Program-made: the position numbers and the translations under genes | Shown: positions 23,189 through 34,083 of the stretch, one piece after another | How positions within the stretch are numbered: the stretch's first letter is position 1 | How the letters are laid out: each line of letters starts with the position of its first letter | Assembly (NCBI GenBank): GCA_911728455.2 | Contig: OU452229.1 | Span: forward strand, 3,477,001 to 3,541,000 | Length of the DNA stretch: 64,000 nucleotides | Reading direction: 5' to 3' | Origin: Marthasterias glacialis | Lineage: Eukaryota > Echinodermata > Asteroidea > Forcipulatida > Asteriidae | The notes under the pieces: generated by a model | Seen by the model: the letters and a program-made list of their open reading frames with translations, nothing else | The model's database searches: none | Told to the model about the DNA's origin: nothing

Positions 23189-23632
23189 ATCCAGACGATG
23201 TCGTCGTCAACCCGAACGTATGCTTCACGCACATTATCTTCGACATGGAGGCAATATCAGTTCCCCTCAACGAACCCGCCGAAATCTTCCTCATGGTCAT
23301 CGCGTACCCGGACATCAACTACCGCCGGAACCTGCAGGGCACGGGCCTGTGGAAGATGTCCATGTTCGGCAGCAAGACTGCCGACGGGTCCGGTGACTCG
23401 TCGAACCGCTACGACGAGCACCAACAGATTCTGACTACTGACGAGAACTGTGACAAGAGCATTGCGGCGTCCGGCCACCTGGAGTTCATTGTGTGGACAC
23501 AGTTCCTGATGAGTGGAGTTGGTTGTGTTGATTTCCCGTACCTCTGTGTGACGCTGGACAAAGGGGACAGCCCTGCACCGAACTTTGAATTGCAAGAACC
23601 TGCGACGTTCTGTCGCACAGTTACATGTCTTT
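23189..23632 (+). CDS. Gene A exon 4: module 2
   Basis: Acceptor ATCAATGCAG|ATCCAG. The whole 148-residue module is on one exon, phase 1 at both ends. The core is GTGLWKMSMFGSKTADGSG, followed by RYDEHQQIL, GCVDFPYLCVTLDKGDSPAP and a terminal CRTVTCLC. Two extra cysteines (PNVC near the start and DENC in the middle) are absent from modules 1 and 3 and may form an additional disulfide. It ends at TCTTT|GTAAGC. Confidence 0.87.
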
Positions 23633-24229
23633 GTAAGCACTATAAAAACGTCGTGTGTCCAGTAAAAGGGCGGAACCACAAGTTCCCGGTAAAAGGGCGT
23701 AAGCAAATGGCGTGAAATTTTCTGTTTCAATAAAACTGAGCGGGAAAGGTTGAGAATTTTTTGGCCATTCAATAATATATAGTTATTATAGGAAGCTTTA
23801 ATTCTGCATGGGAATGGGAAAACATGTCTTTGGGTTAATTCTAGCAACAAAAACGTAACAATAATGCCGTATTTTTTATGTCAGGGGCCATTGTATTGCT
23901 TACGTCATTTTAATACTGGGCCGAAATACTTTGTGTGCCCGGTAAACGGTCGTAAGGCCATACTGGGCCCACGACGAATTAAGTAACAACAAATGTGTAA
24001 AAAAAACAAAGAACAAAGAGACAGCCTACATGTTTCAGTTGTAAGGAATTTGGTTTCTAAACTCAAACAAACAATGTTCCTGACCATAGCTGTAGTTTAT
24101 ACAGTTTGTGACGTAATGTATGAATGCAAATTGGCGTCACAAGCGTCGAAGTGTTAACGCAAAGAATGAAAAGCGTTGGAAGCTGTTTCCTTCGTGTTAT
24201 CTAATAATATTTCATTCTTTACCACTCAG

Positions 24230-24673
24230 ATCCCGGTGAGTCTCCAATCATGACAGCACGCTTGTCGCAAATAGCGCTGAGCTTGGACCTGCCAGTCAGC
24301 TTCGACTACGACACAGCCACCGACATCGACCTCAAGATAGTCATGACACCACGGCAGGCCCCCGATGTACCGACGGACACCATCGCAGGGAGCGGTCTGT
24401 GGCGAGTCGCCGTCTTCGGAAACGTGAACGAGGACGGCTCAGGCGAAACGAGATTTGACGAGCAACCTCAGGTGTTGAATCACGCGGAGCAGGGCGCCAC
24501 CTTGTCGCCAGAAGGCATACTTGAGTTCGACTTGACTACGTCGTTCCGCATCGGTCGTGTTGGCTGTGATGGGCTACTGTACTTTTGTGTCGAATTTGCG
24601 AAAGGGGATTCCCCAATACCGGACTTCATTTTGCCAAATCCGGTGATTGGCTGCGTGGAGCTTCCTTGTACAT
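24230..24673 (+). CDS. Gene A exon 5: module 3
   Basis: Acceptor TACCACTCAG|ATCCCG. A 148-residue module on one exon, phase 1 at both ends and the same length as module 2. The core is GSGLWRVAVFGNVNEDGSG, then RFDEQPQVL, GCDGLLYFCVEFAKGDSPIP and CVELPCTC. The N-terminal part alternates hydrophobic residues (IDLKIVM), as in a beta strand. It ends at ACAT|GTAAAT. Confidence 0.87.
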
Positions 24674-24937
24674 GTAAATACCATTTTGTAGTTTTTTCCT
24701 TGCCTCCAAAGTCCAACGTACAACTCCACAGATTTGCAATTTCTTACGAAGTTGCAAAGTAAAATCAATAATTTCTAAACAAAGTCTACATAGCACTAGA
24801 TACTGAAGACAGATGTCAAATTAAAAAAATTGGGGGCAATCGCATGCATTTATTGGAATTAAAGCTCAGCGGACTGACCTACTTGTGGTCAAGGTTCTAG
24901 CCAGATAGAGAGAAAATGTGGGGTTGTCATGCGCACT

Positions 24938-24985
24938 ATTTATTTATTTATTTATTTATTTATTATTTTTTTTTTTGGGGGGGGG
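24938..24985. repeat. (TTTA)n followed by poly-T and poly-G in gene A intron 5
   Basis: About seven TTTA units, then a run of T and nine G. It is a likely site of length polymorphism. Confidence 0.85.
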
Positions 24986-25076
24986 ATAAAAACCAGCAAT
25001 AGTTTATCACTTTCTAAAAAAAACTTATTCCTTTTGCTGTTGTTAATCATTGCCTTTTTAATTTTGGTTACGTAAG

Positions 25077-25502
25077 ATCAACAATTAGCGATAGCCAGGT
25101 TCAGCCGCCTTACTTGGTCTATCACCAGCACCGGGGACGGCAAGTACGGAAGCCCCGTAGATCTCAACCTCGACGTCCAGGTCTATCCAAGCGACTCCCC
25201 GGCTACCGAAAGGGTCGAAGGATCCCGCCTGTGGGAACTCTCCATTTACGGTAGCACTACCGAGGACGGCTCCGGTGACGACCGCTTTGACGAAAGGTTC
25301 GTTCTAACCGATTGCCAACGGGACAAGACGCTGAGACCCACGGGACCTCTAGAGTTCAAAATCAGCACAGAGTTCACAATAACCGGAGTCGGCTGCCCAG
25401 ACTACCCGTACTTTTGCGTAAAGTTCGCCAAAGGAGACGACCCAGAACCAGATTTTCTAATGAGCGACGCGTTGATTGAATGTACAGAGGTCACGTGCAC
25501 AC
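25077..25502 (+). CDS. Gene A exon 6: module 4
   Basis: Acceptor TTACGTAAG|ATCAAC. The open frame is continuous for 426 bp. It carries GSRLWELSIYGSTTEDGSG, RFDERFVLTDC, GCPDYPYFCVKFAKGDDPEP and CTEVTCT. It lacks the third terminal cysteine of modules 1-3 (CT instead of CxC), and has one extra cysteine (TDCQRD) at the position of the DENC cysteine of module 2. Phase 1 at both ends; it ends at ACAC|GTAAGT. No in-frame ATG lies near its start, so a search requiring a start codon skips it. Confidence 0.87.
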
Positions 25503-25694
25503 GTAAGTTTTCATATTATTTTCCACCACAGAACTCTGAACTTAAAGAATGTTTTGGAGAACTTCTACAGACAAAATGTTTTACCTGATCTGCAAAATTC
25601 ATAACTTTGCACCAAAGGCCTGAAAATAACGAATTCCCAGTGACAAAACGTTAAGCATAAAACTTACATAAAATCCACCTGTAATTCATTTTAG

Positions 25695-25915
25695 CTTCTC
25701 CTACACCGAGTTTCATCGTTAGCGGACTCAACTTGATGGTCAAGCCGGGCAGTCCGACCGAGCTGAAGTCGGGAGAGTCCGGAACTGTAAACTATCTCAA
25801 GTTCATCATGGAGGTCACATACGATAAACTTCAGTACGGAGAAATCAGTAGCTCGTACCCACTCTGGAAACTTGCTTTGTGGGCTAGCTCAAACCCGGAC
25901 GGCAGTGGCCCAAAG
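25695..25915 (+). CDS. Gene A exon 7: first half of module 5
   Basis: Acceptor TTCATTTTAG|CTTCTC, phase 1 in and phase 0 out (CCAAAG|GTAAGT). It encodes the N-terminal strands and the tryptophan core in the form YPLWKLALWASSNPDGSG. The phase-0 intron falls directly after the core, a position used by no other module in the window. Confidence 0.85.
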
Positions 25916-26177
25916 GTAAGTGAAAGCTGAGAGCGTTAACTTTTTTATAAAACAAAAAGAAGATCCGGTTGTAAAGTAGGTGTATGGGTGTGTGCTTGGG
26001 TGTGGGTGGGGGTGTTGGAAGAATTCAATTCGTTCGAAGGGATCATTAAAAACGAGTTGGAAACGAGTTGGAAACAATTTTTTTAAATAATTTTTTGTAA
26101 TGATTTTTGACCTGAGATGACATTCAGAATTAAAAGATATTAACTATATAATTTTAAACTACTCTTGAACTGTTCAG

Positions 26178-26426
26178 ATATCTGGGGTTGTAAACACACT
26201 GACGAGCTTGCAGGCCAAGCGAACACTCGTCCTCGGGGACGACTTCACGCTGTCCAGCGTGAGAAATCGAATGGACCTGACTGGATACTCGTGTGCCGAT
26301 GTAGGCTACGTGTGCGTCGAGCTCGACCAGGGGAGTGTACAGGCCAGAGATGTATACGAGTTCATGACCGAGCCCGAGAGTTATGTGCCGAGATTCTGCC
26401 TCCAGATGGGTTGCACCGGACCATAA
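26178..26426 (+). CDS. Gene A exon 8: second half of module 5 and C-terminus
   Basis: Acceptor CTGTTCAG|ATATCT in phase 0. It contains YSCADVGYVCVELDQGS, which aligns with the GC...YxCVxLxxG block, then FCLQMGCTGP and the stop at 26424-26426. The cysteine before the C-terminus pairs in pattern with the terminal cysteines of the other modules. No anchor or GPI-type tail follows, which supports a secreted product. An ATAAAATAA sequence ~15 bases after the stop is a possible weak poly(A) signal. Confidence 0.85.
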   Translation: MSGVVNTLTSLQAKRTLVLGDDFTLSSVRNRMDLTGYSCADVGYVCVELDQGSVQARDVYEFMTEPESYVPRFCLQMGCTGP

Positions 26427-26646
26427 ATCGAGCCTGATAAAATAATTGTTCCTTTATTCTCCATAGTGTTTTATCTAACTAACGTGCTAGGTCGTATGTA
26501 TTTGTTCAGGAATCTATTTGAGAAGTATTTTAGACTCGTAAATCCCGAGCCGGTGTCTTTGGGGATTTTGTCCACCAGTGTGTGTGTGTGTCATATACGG
26601 TAAATGAACATGGGATGAACTTGGAATTAGAGTCAAAAGAGGGCAC
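26427..26646. other. Gene A 3' flank, unique sequence before the inverted duplication
   Basis: About 220 bp with no inverted partner on the right side of the window. It contains a (GT)n run near 26579-26590. The sequence homologous to the right arm begins near 26647. Confidence 0.6.
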
Positions 26647-28560
26647 TACCGTATAACTTGGAAAACTTCTAACATGTTTTTATCAGAAGGTGTGCCTTTA
26701 AGGACTGCTGTGGTTTCCATGGTGGTTTCCAAGCTTTGGATTGAAGTTTTGAGGGCACGTTCCTTATTTAACACAGTTGCATTTCCCTACCACAAACAAG
26801 GTAATAATATGATAAAAATCAAAATAGAAATATAAATAAATAAATAAAAAAATCACCGATTTCATGAAAATAAAAATCTGCACGTGTTAACAATATCTAA
26901 GAAAAATGCTCACGATGATTCTTTCCATTGAAGCGTATATGCAACTTTATTGGGACAGAATAAATGAAATTGATCAACACTGGAAGATTATACTACGCAA
27001 ATAACAATAATATAACGGCATTTCTAAATTACACTGTCCACATTGAATGAGCTGACATAACAATGTGCAGATCACAGTGGTAGATTGAATAAAAAGTGGG
27101 TAAAGCTCTATAAAACTGGAGGTATTTTAGACGCTTGGTGGCAGCCCACAAACCCGATTGATTTACTTTGTTCTTGAAAATATGCGGTTGGAGAATAGAA
27201 AATCAACCGGTCAGTATGACCACTGTCATCTAGCGTGTATATTTCAACGATGATTAGTTGTAGTCCTGGTACTAAACATCTATAAGAATTTACAATGTGT
27301 AACCTAGAGACATTTCTTCTGATGTGAGTACACTTGGGACTATACAAGTTTATTTTATAGAATAAGTATCGCGATACGACAGCAGCAACTTTAATATAAA
27401 GCGACCTCTAGAGGCCTCTGTAATTAAACATTTTAACTATAAAGTGACAGTACGGAATGGTTCCCTTCCCTTTACTTGATGGATTGTGGCATTGTTTTTT
27501 GGCCTTGCACTGCAGCCATTGGGTGATATTTTCCACATGCTCAAATACGCTACATATTGAAATGCTGGTATGTGCCTTAGTTTTTATCGCAGTCTGGTTT
27601 TTGTCAATTTTCGCTCTTTTGCTTTGGATATACTTATTGTGTTTTCTTCGAGGTCAGGTAACAATAAAGCCCCATTTGTACCTTACGTACTTCATAAGAC
27701 TCCAATGCCAGATTTTCTACCGAGTCTGTATTTAAGATATCAATTTCACAACTCGAAGATGACATTTTTAACCCAACGTAAATAAAATAAGCCTGTGTCT
27801 GTGTCTGAACTCTGAAAAAAGAAAACCGAAATAATGGTAAAATTATCAGCAAAAATGGCTAGACTACAATGTATATAGGCAGTAAAGTCGGATTCTACAT
27901 GAAATAAATCAAATCAAAATTCTTTGAATCGCTGTGTCGCAACAACGCGGTTCACCGAAAATCCTACACATTAAACGGTTTAGGGGGTCCTACTAGTGCA
28001 ACAAGTAAATAAAACACGCCCGCATTATCATAGAAACAGTTTTGTAACTTTGTAAGCGCTATAAGGTATGCCAAACAACTGCCGCGTTGGTTGTCCCTGG
28101 TTCTTTATTCACCTGAAAAGATATCAAAGTGGAGAAGAAAAGCTTTAGTTTTCAGTTGGAACGTTTGCCAATAAGCAAGTACTACCTTGTTTACACCACC
28201 GGCAGTTCATGTTTTTAAAACTTAAAACTCATCTGAGCAGAATTTTGTATAAAGCTGGTAAGGATAAACATGTTGCTTATTGCGGAACTGTCGTGCTTGA
28301 AAGAGGTTAAAACCCCATATGCAATTTCACATTGATGTAACTGATGTCAAGCTATTATCTTACTAAGCAGAAAAAACTCATTACAAAACATTATACCTGA
28401 ACAACAGGTAGTTCAATAAGAAGTGCCTGACAAAGGTTTCCGCTAAGCTAAATATAAATAAATAATTATTGCTGGGAATGACATGTCACAGGACAATGGA
28501 ACTTGTGCACCGCGCAGGTTTACGCCCAAAATTATACTTGCTAAGCTTAGCCCCCGCCCC

Positions 28561-28686
28561 GAATCCGTAATAACCGGTTGCCAATCCGTGATACCGGATT
28601 GTGAATCCGTAATAACGGATTGTGAATCCGTAATAACGGACGGTGAATCCGTATATAACAGGAATAGAATCCGTAATAACGGATTT
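28561..28686. repeat. 21-bp hairpin minisatellite, about 6 units (left arm)
   Basis: Units of the type AATCCGTAATAACGGATTGTG. The centre of each unit is self-complementary (AATCCGT ... ACGGATT). The right-arm counterpart at 37964-38110 is 21 bp longer (7 units). Because 21 is divisible by three, VITDSQS-type repeats appear in open frames on both strands; these are not considered genes. Confidence 0.88.
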
Positions 28687-29825
28687 GAAGTTTTTTTGTT
28701 TGTTTCGTGTTGTTTTTTGGCGCTTAATGGCTTTCGTACATTTAAAATAAACAATGTAAAATATAAAATTAAATTAAAATCAGGACAGCTTCTGAGAAAA
28801 TGAACAAATATTGCTCGACCTCCAACATCCGGTTCAAAGTGTCAAATTGCAAATTTAAGCCGACTGCGCACGAAAACTTTGTTCGATTGCACTAACAAAC
28901 TGAAGTTAGGTCATTATTTTAAATTGGGATAAGTGCCTCGTTACTTGCGAAACAGCCCTTGTGTCGCATGGATTTTGCGTGTCGTTGCATACAGACTCGC
29001 CGGGACATTAGAATGGAAATCAACTCTTTGAACACGAAGTTTTAGTCATTGAGATTAGTAGCTTCTTACAGGTAAGATTTGAATTATAGAGCTCTGAAAA
29101 TGTTCCGCCCCGGAAACGGGCCCTCATATTCAGGAAGTGACTGTAGTATTTATACGAAAGTGAAAGGCCTCCGGAGCTATGACCTAACGTGCATATAATG
29201 CATTAGCAACTACCCAATACCGGTACAATCGGAACGGTTTGCTGTGGCCTCATATTCAACGTGTGGTACGGAGACAATATCGCCGCTGGGACAACAACGT
29301 CCCAATTCCGCGCAGTTTGGTAACGTACAACTAAACGTAGCAGTTTGGGCGAGTTTGAATGCGTGTGCGCCAAGGATCACGATGATTGCCTTTTATTGTT
29401 AGGGCTATTAAAGGTTTCAAAAATGAAGCAGAATTTAAGTTCGGCTTTAAAAAAACAACTACGAGATTTGCAAAATTGTTTACAATATTCACATTTTGTA
29501 AATGAACTTTTTATTTATTCAAACCATATTTAATTGGTCAAATTGATTAACAACACAAGTTGTTTTTAAAAACAATAGACCTTATGCGTATGACGTCACT
29601 TTGAGTATTTGGTACAGGAAATGACACCCTCGTGATGAGGTCAAAACAGCTACAACGCTCGTTCGAAGCTACATTTGACCTCAAAGATGGCGGTCAAATC
29701 GCAGTTTGACAAAGACGGCACCCTTTGTGATTTTAACCGCAAGCGCGAGTGCGAAATATCGGGGTGAAAGTTCATCTTTCCATGCACGGCAACAGGCCTG
29801 CTATAGTTATAACGACACAGCCCCT

Positions 29826-29831
29826 TTTATT
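29826..29831 (-). promoter_or_regulatory. Poly(A) signal of gene B
   Basis: AATAAA on the minus strand lies about 20 bases after the gene B stop codon, in a context (GGGAAATAAAAGGGGC) conserved at gene B'. Confidence 0.6.
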
Positions 29832-29851
29832 TCCCAAACAAATACAAACAG

Positions 29852-30285
29852 CTACGGTACGTTACCTTCACAATCCAGCACCCCTGAAAAATCTAAGCAC
29901 TCTTTGTAAGGAACCACGTGGTGCTCTTGGCTTCCCTTGTGAAACTCGAAGCAAACGAACTTATTGTCGGTGCACCCCATTTCAGTCAGATCCACCGAGT
30001 CGCCGTACACTGTCACTTCGCCATCAACCAGCGGCGTACTACTCTCAGCTGTTGACAAAACTTGCTCGTAATCAGGGGTACCGGTAACTTCTACATCCGC
30101 ATTGTTTGTTTTGCTGGCGTAGAGGGAGAGCTTCCAGAGACCGCTCCCACTCAGGTCCTGCAGGGAGTCTTCCGACGCTGTCCACGTTGTTCCTTTGAAC
30201 CAGAACTTCACCCCCCACGTGCCCGAACCTTTGTTGCTCAATTGCGATGCGCCCCACTTGCCACTTTGGAAGGAAACAAAATCGG
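29852..30285 (-). CDS. Gene B exon 2: the module and stop
   Basis: Acceptor GATGTTTCAG|CCGATT. It encodes ADFVSFQSGKWGAS..., the tryptophan core GSGLWKLSLYAS, PDYEQVL, GCTDNKFVCFEFHKG, then YKECLDFSGVLDCEGNVP and a TAG stop. Four cysteines (GC, VC, EC, DC) would make two disulfides. The last five residues (EGNVP) exist because the codon that is TAA in B' has changed here. An open frame extends upstream into the intron (to 30319) but the acceptor and phase fit exon 1. Confidence 0.88.
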
Positions 30286-31719
30286 CTGAAACATCAAAGA
30301 TTAAAACATCATTAGTCATTCGGTAAAATGTAAAGGTTTTGTTTTCCCCTATATATGTTTAGGAAAAAACACCAAATCGGGAGATCTCATCTCTTTGCCA
30401 GCTACCCAAAAAAACAATGAACAAAAAACCAACCAACCAAAACAATTCCATAACTGTGTGCGTGACACATAAATCTATGCGTCGAAGCCGTTTAACTATA
30501 GTGTTCCATTATGTGCCATTTACTTAAAATAAAAAGCGTCACATTTTTTTCCCATCGCATGTTTATTTTTATTGTTAATGTTATATTTTTTTCTTTGGAG
30601 TTTCGACCTCTCACCTGCACTGGCACCAAATTGTCTTTGTTCACCCCAAAAGTGATTTAAAAATATAATGAAGACGACATTCTGCAGGGTTATTATTGGA
30701 CATAAAAAATCCCAAGAGCCTGTCCCCCTTCTCTGCGCAAATATCATGGATCTATCCCGACTGTCTATATTCTATAGTGTATGTTTATGTAAATTTGCCC
30801 TAACACACACGTACACATACTTTTTAAGCTCTTTTACATAAAAAATACACTATAGACTTCAGACAGTCAGGGTGGATCCAGGATATTTGCAGGGGAGGGG
30901 GCAGGCCCTTCGGATTCTTTTTGTCCGATTATAAAAAATATACACACAATTTACATGCCACGGACAATGCACAAAATAAATGCAATATTATTTGTGTGTT
31001 TTATACCCATACACCGATGTGTGTCTAAATAATAATGTTTGTACATGGCTGATGCATGAAAGGGGTCTCGAAACTTATGTTTTCGTTTGTTAATTAACTA
31101 CCCCGGTACCACGCATCATTAGTGGATTGTTTCGTGCATTGCCTCCAATTAAAGCTAAAGACTACTCGAATATATAGAAATAGCTATTTAAAAGTTAAAT
31201 CTAAATTTCCGGGTCAAATCAGCCCGAAATCGGACATTAAATCTTTAATACAAAAAGGAAATTGAAACCTATCAAACAAAGACCATTTCCTTTTTCTTCT
31301 TTTTTTCTTTCTTTCTTTCTTCTTATTTTTCACTTCGGAATAATATCAGTGAGAAATAGTCTGGCACATTTTGTGGGAAGAATTCTACTATTATTTTTCA
31401 AATGCAATTGGATATGAGGAAATAATCTGACAGTGATTGTGTGTGTAACAGGTCCTCCAACAGGAGTACGTGTATCTATACCGATACACTCGACAGCTCA
31501 CTTCATAAGATTACTACAAGTTTCCAGCTCAAAAAGGTTATTACATAGACTGAATAAGAACAGCAGCACTGTAAGATATTACTTTTCCCACATAATCTTG
31601 TATTATACATTGATCCCGTGATAATGATTACAAAGTCTTACTTAAAATGCTTGCACGTGTATTACTTTTTTCAAATAATAATAGCTAATAATAAGAATAA
31701 GTGAAGACCTATACACTCA

Positions 31720-31852
31720 AATAGACTGTCTAAGTCTCGCGCGTATTCGAACATTAGCGCGTGATCTTGTTTCCTTCACGTGTTACAGCAATGTGTGTGG
31801 GACCAAAATGGCCCAAAAATATTCGAATACGCGCGAGACTTACACAGACTGT
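31720..31852. mobile_element. MITE in gene B intron (degraded TIR copy)
   Basis: ATAGACTGTCTAAGTCTCGC and onward pairs with TTCGAATACGCGCGAGACTT...ACACAGACTGTAA. It is the counterpart of 34335-34482 in the other arm, so the insertion predates the inverted duplication. Its TIRs have mismatches; those in the right arm are perfect. Confidence 0.85.
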
Positions 31853-32015
31853 AAGAACAGACCCGGCATCTGGGTCCCAAGTGGCCTGACTCATTACTGG
31901 GTCAGGCTGACCCGGAAACTGGAAAAAAAGAAGAAGATAGTTTAGAGTGTAAACCCCCCTCCCTCTGTCTTCCAACTAACCATCAGTACCCCGACTCCTC
32001 AACCTTCCTGCTTAC

Positions 32016-32088
32016 CATCTTCAGCGTTTGCCACAAGCATGGCTCCGGCCAACAGGAGCAAAGTCAAAGCTGAGAATGTTCTAGCCAT
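32016..32088 (-). CDS. Gene B exon 1: signal peptide
   Basis: ATG at 32088-32086 starts a leader (MARTFSALTLLLLAGAMLVA, then NAED) with a poly-Leu core and likely cleavage after the alanines. It ends GAAGATG|GTAAGC at 32016 in phase 1; joined to CC of exon 2 it gives Ala. The 73-base exon is identical to exon 1 of B' except for one inserted base there. Confidence 0.88.
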
Positions 32089-32100
32089 TTTCCCGTTAAC

Positions 32101-33573
32101 TTCTCGGTAACTGGATAACTGTTGTGTATGCACTCAAAATAGTCGTGTTGTCGGTTGGGCGATTCGGCAACTAATGGAGATTGTGTGATACGAATGCTTC
32201 GTTTTTAAGTGGTGTAATTAAATTGATATCAAGGCTAAATAGCTTGTCTTGTTCTAAAAAAATAAAGGTGTAAATTTTATTAAGTGTCATTTTTCAACCG
32301 TTGCATTGTTTCAATAATTCACAATAAGGTTCTGTTCAATAATTGATCGGTAACGCTCCCACCCCTTCCCACATCTGGCTCCATTAATATAACCAGATGC
32401 CTCAACAGACCATGTCATCATAATAACATGGTTACGAAAGAGCCACTATGGACTTCCTGCAGGCACAATGTGAACAATTCAAGAACACAAAGTCTTATAT
32501 AAAACATATTGGGATTGCAGCGTTTGATGAGCTTTCGGTGTGGAGAACGCGGGGTACATGTCAAAATTTGTTCAGCCTGTTCACAGTATTTCTGTACTTA
32601 ATTTTCCAATAAGGTTACAAAATGTGAGTCTTAATAGGCTGTATTTTTGACAGCAAGAGGGCGCAATACTAATTCCATTTTGAAAGCACAAACATATTTC
32701 AAAACATTACAAACACCAAATTTCAAAGCAAATATCTTACACTGATTACGCTGTCAAACTGTCAATAAATAACCTCAAAATGGTATATTAACTGCTTTAT
32801 TAGAAGTCTAATTGCATCTGGTTTACCACACTATTCCCCCAGTCTATCCCAATGGGCGCCCTCTTGCACTTAAGAAACAGGCCTATTAGCTGGAACGCAA
32901 AGATGACCGAAGAAAAACATTTTTCCCCTTCTGTTTTATCTCGATAGACCCCTATCACTTGCGGCTATTCTTTGTTCATGGTCGGCCTCTTAGGCCAAGA
33001 ATTGCATTTACAGACGGTGCAAGTCACCTTTACGCACGCACTGCACAGTCACATACTGGGATTCTGACTCCCAACATGGCGCGAGCAAGATTTATCGAAG
33101 ATAATGAAGTTAGGCCTATAGGTAAACATTGTGTCAATATATAGCCTACATATAAATAGTGCCTCTAAAGATATGCCGAGTTCATATCTCTTTCATTACT
33201 ACAAATTTTCCGACGTACACGACACTTATCAAATTTAAGTTAAAAAAAAAACAATGTTTAGGTCGATGCTTTCCATAAGAATAGATGTTAAAAGTACACA
33301 AAAAAACTGCTGATTCCAGTCCCGTGTCTATTCTGCTTACTGTAGGAAAACGTTACCAGCTAAAATACGATCTCATGATATGTTTGTGACTGGTGTCCTG
33401 CTTTTTATTTATTTATTTATTTATTTTTTTATGCTAAGCATTTAATTGTTGAACACTATTGTGCCTGCTTGAAATCAGGGCCCATGACATGGGTTCCAAG
33501 GCGGCTAGATCCGGGAATCTTGAACCGGACTCCTAGTCAGCGTGCAACGGAAAAACAATTCTCATCTTGACCC
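32101..33573. other. Upstream region of gene B, left of the assembly gap
   Basis: No gene is seen. It should contain the gene B promoter; a clear TATA box is not evident. TTAAAAAC about 120 bp above the start is a weak candidate. The matching upstream part of B' is missing because of the gap. A (TTTA)n run lies at 33402-33430. Confidence 0.5.
33402..33430. repeat. (TTTA)n microsatellite near the gap
   Basis: About six TTTA units then a T run, 145 bp from the N block. Confidence 0.85.
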
Positions 33574-34073
33574 NNNNNNNNNNNNNNNNNNNNNNNNNNN
33601 NNNNNNNNNNNNNNNNNNNNNNNNNNNNNNNNNNNNNNNNNNNNNNNNNNNNNNNNNNNNNNNNNNNNNNNNNNNNNNNNNNNNNNNNNNNNNNNNNNNN
33701 NNNNNNNNNNNNNNNNNNNNNNNNNNNNNNNNNNNNNNNNNNNNNNNNNNNNNNNNNNNNNNNNNNNNNNNNNNNNNNNNNNNNNNNNNNNNNNNNNNNN
33801 NNNNNNNNNNNNNNNNNNNNNNNNNNNNNNNNNNNNNNNNNNNNNNNNNNNNNNNNNNNNNNNNNNNNNNNNNNNNNNNNNNNNNNNNNNNNNNNNNNNN
33901 NNNNNNNNNNNNNNNNNNNNNNNNNNNNNNNNNNNNNNNNNNNNNNNNNNNNNNNNNNNNNNNNNNNNNNNNNNNNNNNNNNNNNNNNNNNNNNNNNNNN
34001 NNNNNNNNNNNNNNNNNNNNNNNNNNNNNNNNNNNNNNNNNNNNNNNNNNNNNNNNNNNNNNNNNNNNNNNNN
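33574..34073. other. Assembly gap, exactly 500 N
   Basis: A run of 500 N, a round number suggesting a placeholder of unknown true size. It sits at the centre of symmetry of the inverted duplication. Frames spanning it are artefacts. Anything between the two promoters is hidden here. Confidence 0.98.
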
Positions 34074-34083
34074 TAACGGGAAA

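Larger units (their letters stand above)
21478..26426 (+). other. Gene A: eight-exon gene for a secreted five-module protein (transcript model)
   Basis: Coding exons are 21478-21553, 21660-21748, 22421-22748, 23189-23632, 24230-24673, 25077-25502, 25695-25915 and 26178-26426. Every boundary is GT/AG and the frame is continuous, giving 758 residues. A signal peptide (1-24) precedes five copies of one module: 26-164, 165-312, 313-460, 461-602 and 603-758. No membrane anchor or known domain is visible, so the product should be a secreted multidomain protein with about two disulfides per module. Modules 2, 3 and 4 each sit on a single phase-1/phase-1 exon. The first and last are cut by extra phase-0 introns at different places. 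I do not recognise the family; it is the same as genes B, B' and C. Exon 6 lacks any in-frame ATG and is easily missed by ORF-based prediction. The model is strong; the function is unknown. Confidence 0.85.
29852..32088 (-). other. Gene B: two-exon gene for a secreted single-module protein (transcript model)
   Basis: Exon 1 is 32088-32016 and exon 2 is 30285-29852, with a 1730-bp intron (GT/AG). The product is 168 residues: a signal peptide of about 22 residues and one module of the gene A/C family. With no other domain and no membrane segment, it is predicted to be a small secreted protein of about 16 kDa after cleavage. The arrangement (phase-1 leader exon, one module exon) is the minimal form of the family. 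It is head to head with its paralogue B' across the gap, so the two promoters face each other around 32.1-34.07 kb. The core is GSGLWKLSLYASKTNNADV and the cysteine block is MGCTDNKFVCFEFHKGS. The role is unknown. Confidence 0.86.
26647..32100. repeat. Left arm of a large inverted duplication (pairs with 34074-40090)
   Basis: Anchor pairs, left to right arm in reverse complement: 27110-27350 with 39415-39660; 28561-28686 with 37964-38110; 29345-29533 with 37143-37331; 29852-30285 with 36391-36812; 30520-30830 with 35860-36170; 31980-32100 with 34074-34190. Parts of the non-coding arms are nearly identical (30520-30830), while others differ by about 4% (29570-29851, counted by eye). The arm contains gene B. 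Homology stops near 26647, where gene A's 3' flank begins. Confidence 0.92.

Noticed and set aside
22408..23850. Long minus-strand frames (187 and 197 codons) opposite gene A exons
   Set aside because: They are antisense shadows of exons 3 and 4, caused by the GC-rich codon use of those exons.
28443..28803. Frames with VITDSQS-type amino-acid repeats
   Set aside because: They result from a 21-bp minisatellite whose length is divisible by three; no leader, splice support or conservation beyond the DNA repeat.
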